Shown here one piece after another: positions 8,246 through 18,875 of a stretch of 23,944 nucleotides of DNA. The translations under genes and the position numbers were made by a program. Source of the DNA: Symsagittifera roscoffensis (taxonomy: Eukaryota; Xenacoelomorpha; Acoela; Convolutidae). The stretch lies in contig NW_026970780.1 in the NCBI RefSeq assembly GCF_963678635.1, positions 1-23,944 of the forward strand, read 5' to 3'. Position 1 is the stretch's first letter. Each line of letters begins with the position of its first letter. The notes under the pieces are model-generated. The model worked only from the letters and a program-made list of their open reading frames with translations, had not been told where the DNA came from and did no database searches.

Positions 8246-11200
8246 TTTGCTTAGCCTCAGTATTTCAGTGCGGATAAATCTGAATATTTAACTCAGTTTT
8301 TACTATCCTATTTATAACCTAACATTTACTATTCCGGATACTTAAGAGATTTTTTAAATTTTGAATCGGATGTTTGTTGAAGTGCATCTTTGCGCATATC
8401 TTCCGAAATCAATGACAAAGAGATACACAATCTGGAAAACTCCGCCAAAAAAGCAAACAAATGTTGACGGAAATGCATTAATACCTAAGACAATTTTGCA
8501 TTAAGCCAGGCCACTTAAGCAAAAATTTAATCAGAATTTTGATCAGGAAAAACTTTTAAAACTTTAAAGAAAACAAGACAAATTTTACCCGGCATTTTGG
8601 TTTGAGGACAGGATAGGGGATAATTACCATTAACTGACGGACCGACAAGCAGATCGTGCGGTTCAACCGAAATACCAAACTACCACTCCTATTTTTTATC
8701 TAACAATGTACTGACTTTTCATACTTCTACACTTGTCGAGCCACTTTTCCAGCGTTTTAAACTGTGCTGTTTTTGACTCACCCTACTCCTACCCAGTAAG
8801 GTTCATCATCATGGTATCTTAATGTCTCAAGAAGATTATGCGTTCGCTCTTTGGCTGCAAAACACGCATCAAGTAGCTTGCTTCAGTGTTCCTTAGCTTT
8901 CTAATTCATATCAAGCTTTATCTTGGCTAACAAACTCTATGTCTCCACGCGAAACAATTTTACATATGTAATTAAGAAAAATCCGTCCTGCCGGCAGACA
9001 CAGAACCATTGGAAATCTCATGTTCTTTGTTATGATTGTGCACATTGAGCGTATTTGGTGACAAAAAACTTTACTAAATACCATATTTTGATACGAAAAC
9101 CATATCAAACTGACTTTATTTGTTCCAAAAATGAAAATTTTTTCTGGGGGGCCGGATGATGTTTTTTTTGGGAATCGATTTTGATGTAACCCTTCAAGTA
9201 AACGGTTACCTTAACCATATAACTAGTATAAATTATATCAACTAGCAGTGTCACCTCATGTACGTAGTGACATTTTACGTACTTATGCACTCTGGTTTTA
9301 GACAATTACAAAACTGAAGTCTGCTGGCAGACAGGAGAAACTGAGCGGAAAATTTTATCCTTCCACCCTTGAAGCAGGAAAAAAATTCAAATTTAATCGG
9401 TTTTTGCTTTGTCGGTTTTTCAACTGATCGCAAAAATTTGTTTTTTTTTACCAGGGAAAATTTATACATGTTCATGCGTTTCGATGTTTTGTCTTCGGTG
9501 TTTTGTCAAACATTGAAATAAAGGAGGTTAGGAAATTGCCAGTTGCGCTTGACTGTGTACAAAAATCTATATTTGTTCCTGATTGGAGGTAAATTACTTG
9601 TAGCGTTCTTTTGAGATCATCCTCATGCAACAAGTTTTAAAATACATAAACGAGACTTAAAATCGCACAACCAAAAAAATACGGCTTTATAAATTAAGCA
9701 TTTTCACAGGTGGAACGCTGTGAAAACGTTTGAGGTGGGTACTCAAAACAGTTTGTTTGCCAAAATATTCGTTCCTTGTACATCCGACCGTAATGCGCAA
9801 AATGAAATTTTGTTAATTCAGCTCTATCAGTAAGCTAATTTTTAGGTACTTCAGCTTGACGTCATTCAAAAAACTGATTGCGAATTGACCGCGCTACAGT
9901 ACTGGCCTATATTTTTAAGCCGTTCCAAAGGATTACCATCATCCTTTAAGAGCTTTCATTTGGATAATGGATCCTTTTTTTCAATGACAAGATTCCGTCT
10001 AAATTTTGAACCAAAGCTATTACCGGTGAACAGACGAGCTCGGATTGCTTGATGCTACCGTTGATTGTGAAATTACTAGCTCAGGTGGCGAAGTAATTTA
10101 GTAAATGGCCCAAAAACTAGGTTACCGTGACTTTGATGAGTTTCAAGATTCAATTGGTATGACTGCCTGGAATCTGTGTGGCGTTTAATATGACGTGATT
10201 ACAAACTACGGTGTTGCAGTTGCAGCAAACTACGTTGTAAGATTCGTGTTCTAGAACTGCTTGAAATAAGCGGGAATTTCTAATATGACAGTGATGGAAC
10301 TTTTTCAAAACTCACTAATGTGGTAGATTAGAAATTATCCACTGATTTGCAACTGAAAACAGGTGTGATTGTACTTAATTTTGACTTACATTCAACTCCC
10401 GTCGTCTAGAATTTGCTGATTATAAGCACTGAAATTAAGTTGTGGAAGGAGTATAGGAATCAGTAGAGGGCCTTGAACCCCGTGCATCACAAACCCGGGG
10501 ATTACAATGACTACAAACACCCAATTGACCGTTACCCGCTGAAAATGCATCTCTGGGGACGTTTCAAAGCACCATATATTCTCTAGAAGTATATGTGGTC
10601 AGTTTGTTTATGGGCTCCAATGGATTCGAATTTGGCAAATTTTCTACTACAGTTTTGTGCGGTTACCTGCTGTTTACCTATGTTAGCTTGCCGAACTAAA
10701 AAAAAATTTCGACGTAGATGAAATTTTTCTCCAACTCGGATTGAACTATTTCGGCTTTAACCATTTTTTCCATTATATCGCGGGTTTGCACTTTTTTCAA
10801 CAATCGCTTAACCTAGCTCTTGGCGTTTCATTTCTAGTAAGATCACTGATGCTTCATTTTGTCTCAAAAACTCTATTATTGTTTCCAACTTAGCCAATAT
10901 CAATTCTTCTTTTTGTTGACTAGAAGTCATTGACTCTGTCTTATTTTGAAATGAAAACCCTAACTGATGTGAGCTTAGAGTTTTCGTAGTCAAAACTACT
11001 ACTTCCACGGGAACCCGGTTGAATTGACCATTTTCGTCAAATCATGCATAGATCCTAGCTTTTTGCATTACCACATCACGTGATTTCTTTAGCAGATGAG
11101 GACATTGTTGAATTTCTTTCTCAAACTTATCCGTTTTCAAAAACTTCACTGCAATTCAAGCTGCCGCGTTTTTTTTTCAAATGATTTTCAACAACTACTT

Positions 11201-11508
11201 TCTTTTTCTCTTTTCTATGGCTTCCTCGATGTCTTTATGAACATTGGGTTTCTCAATGTTTTGTTAACGCCGAAATGCAAGCAGTTTTTTTTACTTTTTG
11301 ACTAAGTTCCTGGTTCTTTGTAGCGATTGGTTACAAAGATGCTTTTCATACTACAAGAAGAACAACGCAAAAGACTAATTCAAAACGAAATAAAAAAAGG
11401 CAAAGCCATTAAAGCATTGTAATTGATATGCAACAATAGATAAAAGACTCTACATGAACAACCGTCTCAACATTACAAACCTTCTCAATTTTTCAGATCG
11501 AAAAACAT
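8246..11508. other. non-coding DNA with two weak protein-like traces
   Basis: No gene can be supported. Two traces are worth knowing. On the plus strand, 10036-10254 reads 72 codons with stops only at 10099 (TAG), 10102 (TAA) and one TAA near 10189, and includes MAQKLGYRDFDEF. On the minus strand, 11008-10808 is a 66-codon ATG frame whose second half is helical and charged (QQKEELILAKLETIIEFLRQ). Neither has a recognisable family or visible exon structure. CTGC(C/T)GGCAGACA occurs near 8988 and again near 9320. The remaining frames (8911-9108, 9105-9305 and 9275-9475, minus) look like chance. Confidence 0.4.
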
Positions 11509-12027
11509 CGGCTAGGTGCCCATGTAGTCTACCTAGACTCAGATTACGTCCCGTGAAGAGCGCGCATTGCTTCCTCCAATATCACATTTTCTTCTGAGTC
11601 TCGGAAACAATTTTTTTTCGTAAATGCGGCAAGAGCCCAAAAATGGTTTTTTCAATGGGAATTAGTGGCTTTGCATTCGCTTGTTCGTAGCTCGGCGCTT
11701 TGTTTTCAGATGATTTACTTTGTTGATTTTTGATAAGCCTTAACTGCTTATTTTTTCTCAAAATCCTCGCTTCCGACGCGTTGACGTTACGTCATCATCA
11801 CTGATTTCATATCTTTGCATTTTACGGCGACAGTATGTTACTATTTAGACAAAAGTTTGAACTGATTACTGCGATGTTTAAAAATCATTTTTCTATAACG
11901 TCATGCCAAATCACCATGTTTGATTGGTTGTATGAAATACTGAAAGCCGTTTTGTACAGTTTTACGGGGGTTTTAGAGTTTCAGTTTAAGCGAGTTGATT
12001 ACAGAGTGACAAGGTTGGTTGTGCTTG
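11509..12027 (+). repeat. segmental duplication block AB, copy 1
   Basis: This block aligns over most of its length with 13375-13835, about 1.86 kb downstream in the same orientation. Shared landmarks are CTACCTAGACTCAG, GTGAAGAGCG(C/T)GCATTGCT, GGAAACAATTTTT, GGCAAGA near 11630, ATGCCAAATCACCATGTT and TTTTGTACAGTTTTA. It contains the 94-codon frame 11835-12119, whose EIL-AVLYSF stretch is echoed in copy 2. The differences between copies fall at all codon positions, so I do not treat it as a conserved gene. Copy 1 lacks an adjacent C block: the similarity stops near 12027. Confidence 0.85.
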
Positions 12028-12659
12028 CGGGTGATGCAACGAACTTGCAAGAACCTTGTAAACCACTGAGAAAACGGACGCTGCGGATTTTTAATTTTAA
12101 CAAGTCAAAGTCTTTTTAACAACTCGGAGCAAATCTGAAACTGCGGAGCTCAGGATATCTATACGACTGACGTTATTGTAATAGAAATCAGTTAGACTGA
12201 AAGCTTTAAGCGTTTTGCTTGACGGCGTTACATTTTTTTAAAAGTTCAATTTTTAGTTAAAATTTTGATTTTCTGCTAAGTAAACAAGAAATTTCCCGGG
12301 TTCAAAAAAATTGGTCAAAACTTTCAAACAAGACCCATACATCACCACTTTTTTTAAAGACCTATGTCATGACCTAAAATTTCCAATAGAAACTGACCTT
12401 CTATTTGGTCATAATGTTTGACCGAAAAATGTCCAAAACCTTCAACGGTTTTTTTGCTAATAAATCAATAAGAAGTCGACGTTCCAGCAAGATCTAATAA
12501 AACGTTAGCAGATGTAACACATAATCTTTAAATCCGGTTTTTGTGAGTTTCTTTATATAGAAAACAGAGCTGGGTGTTTTCTTTATTTTTGCATTTTTAA
12601 GCTCCCTTTGAACACTTTAAAGTAGACTGCTGCTAACAGAACAGCCCTTTTTAATCTCC
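12028..12659. other. unique AT-rich DNA between duplication blocks
   Basis: The stretch separates block AB copy 1 from the GCAG-anchored array. I see no gene, no copy of the flanking repeats and no inverted-repeat ends that would mark it as an inserted element. Confidence 0.45.
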
Positions 12660-12955
12660 TTCCGCATGCAGAAACATACTCTAAAGAAGCTTTGTCGATG
12701 CAGAAACACTTTCGAATTTTTTTTCTCGCGCAGAGTCATACTTCATACCCTGAAATTGTCTTGCCTGTGCAGAAACAACAAATGAAAAATAAGTGTGCGT
12801 GCAGAATCCCTCGCTGAAGTAGCAATGCGCGGCGTACCGAAACTCCCCATGAATTTTGCTTGACACGTACAGAATAGCCAACTGAAAAACCGTAGTAGTT
12901 GCAGAGTCTCTCACCACAGTAGCATTGTGCTCTCCCACTTTTCGCAGTCTCAACT
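12660..12955 (+). repeat. degenerate array of GCAG-anchored short repeats
   Basis: GCAGA (or a close variant) recurs at 12668, 12700, 12730, 12769, 12801, 12868 (ACAGA), 12901 and 12944. The spacings are 32, 30, 39, 32, 67, 33 and 43 bases, so a period of about 32-33 with drift. Most anchors are followed by A(A/G)(A/T)C. A longer match links 12800-12835 to 12900-12935 (TGCAGAATCCCTCGC...AGTAGCAATG against TGCAGAGTCTCTCAC...AGTAGCATTG), giving an overlying period of 100. The minus-strand 105-codon frame 12998-12681 runs through the array and is probably a by-product of it. Confidence 0.65.
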
Positions 12956-13374
12956 CGCTCGATTTCCTCGGAAACTCTGCTGGCCCACAGTTACGCAATC
13001 TTAACCTCTGGGTTGCACTTGCATTTCCATATCGCCTGGTCGTTTTTGGTTTCTTTTCGGAGGGGAAGGGTGCTTTCTCAATGTCACTGTCTTAACTGAA
13101 TTCGAAAGTCACTCAAAAACGGATCTCGCTTGCCCGGGCTGCTGCACGATATTTTACTCTGAGCTCAGTTGAGACGATGAGAAAAAACTTGTTCTCAATG
13201 GGATCCTAGTTTCCGCAGCCTCTACTTGTTCAATTATTTCGCTGACTCTGCTCGCCTACAGTGAAGCAATCGTAATCTTACACGTGCTGCTCCACTTCGG
13301 CTCGTCGCATTCAGATACACGCTGGGGAAGACGTGTTGCTTTCTGAACGGTCCTTGTCTGAACTATAAAACTTT
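12943..13374 (+). repeat. tandem duplication block C, copies 1 and 2 (271-bp offset)
   Basis: The segment starting CGCAGTCTCAACTCG at 12943 matches the one starting CGCAGCCTCTACTTG at 13214. Further matches are ACTCTGCT(G/C)GCC, ACAGT and GCAATC, and then GGGGAAG and TTGCTTTCT or TGCTTTCTCAA in the second half. Copy 2 runs straight into block AB copy 2 at about 13375. This region is the most GC-rich of the window. There is no coding frame common to the copies. Confidence 0.75.
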
Positions 13375-14005
13375 GGCTAGCTGTTCCTGCTGCCTACCTA
13401 GACTCAGAACTCAGAGTACGTTTCCTGAAGAGCGTGCATTGCTACCTATTTTATCTATTTTTCTGTCGAGTCTTGGAAACAATTTTTCACGGGTTCTTTC
13501 CCAAATGTGGCAAGAACACGAAAATGGTTGTTGCAATGTCAATTAGTGTCCTTGCAATCGCTTGATCTTAGCTTTGCGGTTCGAGTTCAGATGTTTTACT
13601 TTGTTGACTTTGGATGTGCATGTACTGTTTAGTTTTCTACAACTATCCTCTACTAATAAAATATTGTTCAGACTAAGCTTTGAACCGATTAGTGCGATGC
13701 CTGATTGGATTTATTTATAACTGCATGCCAAATCACCATGTTGTATTGATTGCAGGAAATACTCGAAGCAGTTTTGTACAGTTTTATGGTGTTAATGGAG
13801 TTTGAATTTAAGCAAGTTCATTACATAGTGATGCAATCCAAACCTTCGGGTACACGTGCAACTCCACTTGCACATGTCGCATTCAGATACATGCGGGGGG
13901 AGAATTGTTGCTTTTTGAACGGTTACAGTCTGAATTGAGTATAATAGTCACTCAAAAATGGCCTCTGGTTCGTTTCGCGCTCAATTGAGATGATGATGAA
14001 AAAAT
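13375..14005 (+). repeat. segmental duplication: block AB copy 2 followed by block C copy 3
   Basis: 13375-13835 is the second copy of the 11509-12027 block. 13835-14005 is the third C block. Against 13265-13374 it shares CACGTGC, CTCCACTT, TCGCATTCAGATACA, GGGG and TTGCTTT(C/T)TGAACGGT. Against 12990-13187 it shares AGTCACTCAAAAA and the final GAGA(C/T)GATGA motif. Copy 2 shows TTGATTGCAG directly before GAAATACTC where copy 1 has no AG, so a splice acceptor may have arisen or been lost. The 62-codon frame 13750-13938 lies inside and has no independent support. Confidence 0.8.
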
Positions 14006-16514
14006 CGAAAATTGTTATCAGGTTGTTTTTAAAAGTTTTGGCTACTTCCGCTCAGTTTTGTCGTAAAACGGACCTTTGTACATTTCGAACTATAAATGAA
14101 TCTAAAAACATTTAATCGAAACCCAACTTTGAACGTCTAAGATAAAACACCGAGCTTTATAGCACTATGTCTGACAACCAATATAGGCCAATGCCGTTTC
14201 ATGAACTAATATAAACTGGTAAACAGAACAAAAAAGGATCTTTGGGAGTTCGAACCTGGTTACCGATAGTTGTTTGTAATTTCAATCAAGTTCGTTTCAT
14301 ATTTGATTCACAAATAAAAACAAAATAGCTGGGAACCTAAACACCGAACCGTTCGGAACGCAATGAGCAACCTCCATGTTGTGGTCGCTTTAGTTTTTAC
14401 ATTCATAACTCAATTTATTGTAAGATTACGTTCTGTATTGTGCATAATCTCGTTCAGTTTTTGTTTTTTAACAGAGACAATTGAAAGTCCAGCTAATTTA
14501 TAAATAATTTTTTTTGCAACTTTTTGTTCCAACCATGACGTAGAGAATGATTCAAGATCCAATTATCTATTCTACAGTTTTGCTTACATTGCAGACATTA
14601 AGAAAACTATGCAGAATACCCCTTTCGCTTTCACTTAGTTCACTGAAATTGAACAAGAATGCAAAAAAGTCAGACTGCTATGAAATGTTTTTTAAAACCC
14701 TTAAGATACAGCTGGATCTTTGAGGTACTGAAAACTCTGTATGCTCTCAACCAGTTTTGTGCTATTTTTTGAGGTCATTCAGAGAAAAAAACTATCTGAT
14801 TTCAGTTTGATCTTGAATACTTCCGCCACTTCAAATTTTAACTTAAGAAAATCGAAAAACTTGGAAAAATGAAAAATCCAACAAAAAATCTGAAAAATCT
14901 CAAATTTTTTATCAAGTTTGTTTACTCGTGTTTGTTTCTTTGGCGAGTAGTGAGTTTGAATTCAAGGCTTTTTAAAAGCATTCTTTTGTTTTGGCACTGA
15001 ACTTACAATGACTCAAACCAATTCTTGCTGTTCCAGGTTCTTTTTGCTTTAGAGTTTCGTTAGAAAACATTTGAGTTCAGTTTGAATAAAATTTCGACAA
15101 AAAATTAAGAGATTCGGCATTGAATTAATTGTAATTATTTAGAATTTATATGATTGTGAACTGATTGAAACTAACAAGTCTTTCACCGAACCCAAACTTT
15201 AACCAATCTTTGAAATAACTTATCTTCAATAATGATTCTTATTTAGTCCTAAATTTCAGGGGTTTGAAAATCTCCAAAATGACTCATTGATCTTTGTTGT
15301 TCTGATTTTCGAAGAAAACGGAATAATTATGCTTGGTGTGCTTTTTTATTAAGTCAAATTTCAGCAATCGAATTAATAGTCTTAATCAGGCAAAAAAACT
15401 TTCATGCTCTATTGAAAAAACTGGCTCCTTGAAATCAAAACTAAAAAGATATTTTACCTCCGATCATTTTTGCAAAAATTTGGAATTTGAATTGCCAATT
15501 TGGCCTGCTCGGGACTAATTTATTCACGCTTTGTAGATTTTATCCTTCATCCGAAAATATAACGCGAATTATTTATGAGTGGCAACTTATCTCGTACAAT
15601 AAAATCGTTCGATTTTGAAATGAGGCTAGCATACCAGTCTTATTTGTTTCGTACGACTCAAATTTTCTTTCTTGATCTTTGATATTTTCCAAAGTTTATA
15701 GTTTTCTATATTTATTCCAAACACTATTCGATATGGATTAAGGAGCAGTCGAACAATTTGAGGCCTTGTCATGATACGAGCAGTTCAGTTTAAGCTCAAT
15801 TAAATTTTCCCTTAAAGTGTGTCTAAAAACCAACTGGTTTCAATTAACAAAACTTGAATCAACAAGACAATTAGATTCAACTTAACAACCACTCCCAGTC
15901 AAGTTCAACGGTGTATGATGGCTTCACAGAGAAGTTTTACAAACTCCAATTTACCCTCTTCCCTCCCCATCAAGACATAAGAAGGAGAAGAAACAAACTG
16001 GAAGTACTGAAAATTAAAAAGCGTGTAATTACAGTTTGTCAAACGGTTGACTGGTACTGTAAGCACTGATACTTGAGGGTTGTAGATCAATCAATGCATC
16101 AAAAAATTTTAGTAAGTGTACGTTAACGACCTGACATGTATAAATTGCACTTATTGAGAAGTTTCTAGTAGATCGCAAAAACTGATTCAAAGTCTCTTCA
16201 TTTTGTTCCAGGGCAATCAAATCCAGAGTGGCAAAAATATATTGTGTTTAAGCATTTTGCCAATAAATATGTCTATTTTTGACTGATAATAACAAAATAT
16301 TTTTATTTCGTAGAATAATGATAGTTCTACGACAAACTTGGCATAAATGTGGGTTGCGAAATAGGAGACAACTTCAGTTATGTTATGATCCTCACTTTAC
16401 ACGTTTACAGTAGTTTTTACAAAGAAAGTAGAACAAAAACTGAAGAATGTTTTGGAAAAATTGGAAAAGTGTTATCCCATTAACGGTAAGTGACAAAGTC
16501 TTATTGCTGACCGC
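14006..16514. other. AT-rich DNA, no gene or repeat recognised
   Basis: I scanned both strands and found only short frames (15333-15518 +; 15905-16090, 16029-16220 and 16392-16577 -) with no recognisable product. A GAGTTCGAACC string at about 14250 resembles a tRNA T-arm, but no acceptor, D or anticodon arm fits around it. Confidence 0.5.
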
Positions 16515-17034
16515 TCGACTAGCATAAAATTCGACTAGCATAAAAGTTTGAAAACACGAAAACGTATCGACTAGCATAATTTATTAGCATTATTTTTAGA
16601 ATTAAAAAACAATAATACTGAGCTCAAATTGAAAGATGCACTTCTGAGAAATTTAAATTTGATTAATCAAAATTAAACTAAACTCATATTGCCATGTTCA
16701 GTCACAACACGACCAGCAATGGCTTCAACAGAAGACTGATTGCCGCGCAAATTGTGAAATGTGTGAAAAAATTGATTGAATCTTGTTAAACCCCCCCCAA
16801 GGGGGACAAGATCTTGTGAACGATTTTCCCCTTTTACACCTTGCTAACTTTTTCCCCGCCCCCTATATAGGTATTATTTTTCACAACCATTTCTGTTAGC
16901 AAGATCCGGGAGAGGGTATATATTTAATGATTTTAGTTTTGACTATAATTGAATTTCTTAATTCTATTTTTATGCTAGTCGATACAATTTTCAATTTTGA
17001 AACTTTTATGCTAGTCGAGCTTTAAGCTAGTCGA
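16515..17034. mobile_element. 520-bp inverted-repeat element (MITE-like) with triple mirrored end boxes
   Basis: The ends are inverted repeats of roughly 70-90 bp. The left end begins TCGACTAGCATAAAATTCG and the right end, read in reverse complement, begins TCGACTAGCTTAAAGCTCG. Each end holds three TCGACTAGC boxes. Left box starts are 16515, 16531 and 16567; right box ends are 17034, 17018 and 16982. The offsets from each outer end are therefore the same, 0, 16 and 52. The interior has no coding frame of transposase size. It holds a GC-rich core with CCCCCCCCAAGGGGG, CAAGATCTTG, and an inverted pair CTTGCTAAC (16840) and GTTAGCAAG (16895). I cannot see a clear target-site duplication, so the superfamily is open. 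It is probably a non-autonomous DNA transposon or fold-back element. Confidence 0.8.
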
Positions 17035-18826
17035 TACACCACCAGTCTTACCAGACAACGAACTTAATAGACAATTATGAGAGACAGTAAAACAATTAAA
17101 GCAGGAGCGATAAAACCAATTAGAAGAAAAGTATTCGCCTAATTTTGAATCACAATTTGTTACAGTAGTTGGTCTTATTTTTGTTCGCTTTGAGGTCAAG
17201 CTAGTTGTGAAACAATTGTTCGTTTACCGCCATGATGCTTTCAATTTGTTTGTTTTGCTTGTTAATGGGTTTCTCTGTCTAAATCAGACCCGTATCTTTG
17301 CCATTCACTCCATAAACTTAGTGGGATAAGTGTCTCTGGGTTCTAATTTTAATGAACGAGATTATGAATATTTACTTCTCTAAAAATATCTAAAATATAT
17401 TTATCACATTTATTTTTACTGATGAAACGAAAAAATATATTTGCTTCTTGAAAAAATATATTTACCTAAATAACTCATTTCAATAACTCATTTAAATAAA
17501 ATTAACTCATTTCAAATTCGATAAATGAACCCCATTGACTGAAAGTTGTACAAAACAACATTTAACAACACGCATACCTTTGATTACCTTTCTTGAAATA
17601 CAACACAACAAAAACTGACAAATTGTAGATGAAAACATGAAGCAAGCGCATGAGCACACTCCAATACAAAAGCAAACAATGCTTTAAACAGAAAAATTTG
17701 GAACAGACCAAAGCATCTATTTTGAAAGTAAAAGTATATAAATTCAAGTTTTACTCTGTTAAGCAACGAAATTTCAATTTCTCGATTACACAATAAAAGT
17801 GATATCTTTAGGAAGACTTTTATACGGAAAAGTAATATTCGGCAACAAAACAATGAAGGAAATGAATTAAATCCTATTCAAATTAAACGAAACTGCTGAA
17901 CCAAATTAATTTGTGATTGTGTTCAGAATCATATAACTTTATCGAGTTAGCAATGTCTAATATAACACACTAAAAAAGGAATCATTTCATAAAAGAATAA
18001 GATTCAAATTATTTGCTTTACGAAAAAAAAACTAGATAACATAAAACAAAAATATCTCTGCTCAGAAACAAAAAATAAAAAATGACCCCATACTTGATTC
18101 ACAAACAATTCTCTCTGCTTTTGATTTGAAAAAAAAATGCTATATTTTACAGATTACCAGAAAAATTTCACGATGTTACCTAGGTGATGATGATCACAGA
18201 GTACACATAAAATCTATAACAGGGTTTTTTTTTCAAGCAATACAAAGCATTTTTGGCAAAAAAAAAACGAAAATCAGTTTTGAATCAATATCGGAATTTT
18301 GACTAAATTTCAAAAAAGTTTCATAAAAACTCCTCAATCCTCAATGATATACGCAGTAAAAAGAATCATAATAACAAACTATTTTCCGACAATTTTTACG
18401 ACAAACATTAAAATTAACTGAACAAATTTTTGATGGTTATACATTTCAAACACTTTTCAGTCTTGAGCAATTCAAATATAAGGAAGCGCAACAATTTTTT
18501 CTACTACGCACTGAAAATTTTCCGAAAAATTTTCAAAAAACTCAAAGCTGATCCCTCCATCAAAACAAAAAACAAAAAACTTGAAAAGCAAAGAGTAATA
18601 ATTACACCCCTACAGGAGTAGAAGCAAATTTTTAGTACCTCACACTCAATAAACAAAAAATTATCAACCCTAGTCTTCCATCAAGAACAAAAGCAAAAAA
18701 GAAGCGTAACGGTTTCCTAGTCTTCGTTTTCTCCCAAACAGCAAGAAAATTGTTTGAAAAACTTGAAACTCTTAGTGATTCATTTTTAGACGAACTGATC
18801 GGCCAATTTTTTAGTGATCTTTCCAT
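17035..18826. other. AT-rich DNA with short simple tandem repeats; no gene recognised
   Basis: Two small local repeats stand out. AAAAAATATATTT occurs about 21 bases apart at 17430 and 17451. AACTCATTT occurs at 17472, 17485 and 17504. The 89-codon minus frame 17853-17584 is rich in Phe, Leu, Cys and Ile, as any T/G-rich strand would encode, and has no identifiable product. Confidence 0.5.
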
Positions 18827-18875
18827 CTTTCCATCATAGCAAAAAACTATACTGATCTTTCCATCATAGCAAAAA
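18827..18875 (+). repeat. short tandem duplication, period 30
   Basis: CTTTCCATCATAGCAAAAA occurs at 18827-18845 and again at 18857-18875, an offset of 30. GATCTTTCCATC also appears at both 18816 and 18855. The period is a multiple of three, so the minus-strand 93-codon frame 18913-18632 shows it as a repeated FCYDGK. That frame has no other sign of being a gene. Confidence 0.85.

Noticed and set aside
12681-12998. Minus-strand 105-codon open frame.
   Set aside because: It runs through the GCAG-anchored repeat array and into the duplicated C block, has no recognisable domain, and its frame is not kept in the other C copies.
11835-13938. Paired frames at 11835-12119 and 13750-13938 sharing EIL-AVLYSF as a duplicated gene.
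   Set aside because: The DNA similarity extends far outside the frames, the differences are not concentrated at third positions, and the products diverge completely after the shared stretch.
14240-14280. tRNA-like T-arm GAGTTCGAACC.
   Set aside because: No acceptor stem, D-arm or anticodon arm can be placed at the right distances.
17584-17853. Minus-strand 89-codon Phe/Leu/Cys-rich frame as a membrane protein.
   Set aside because: T-rich non-coding DNA gives such hydrophobic frames by chance; there is no motif, and an overlapping frame (17747-17562) is equally open.
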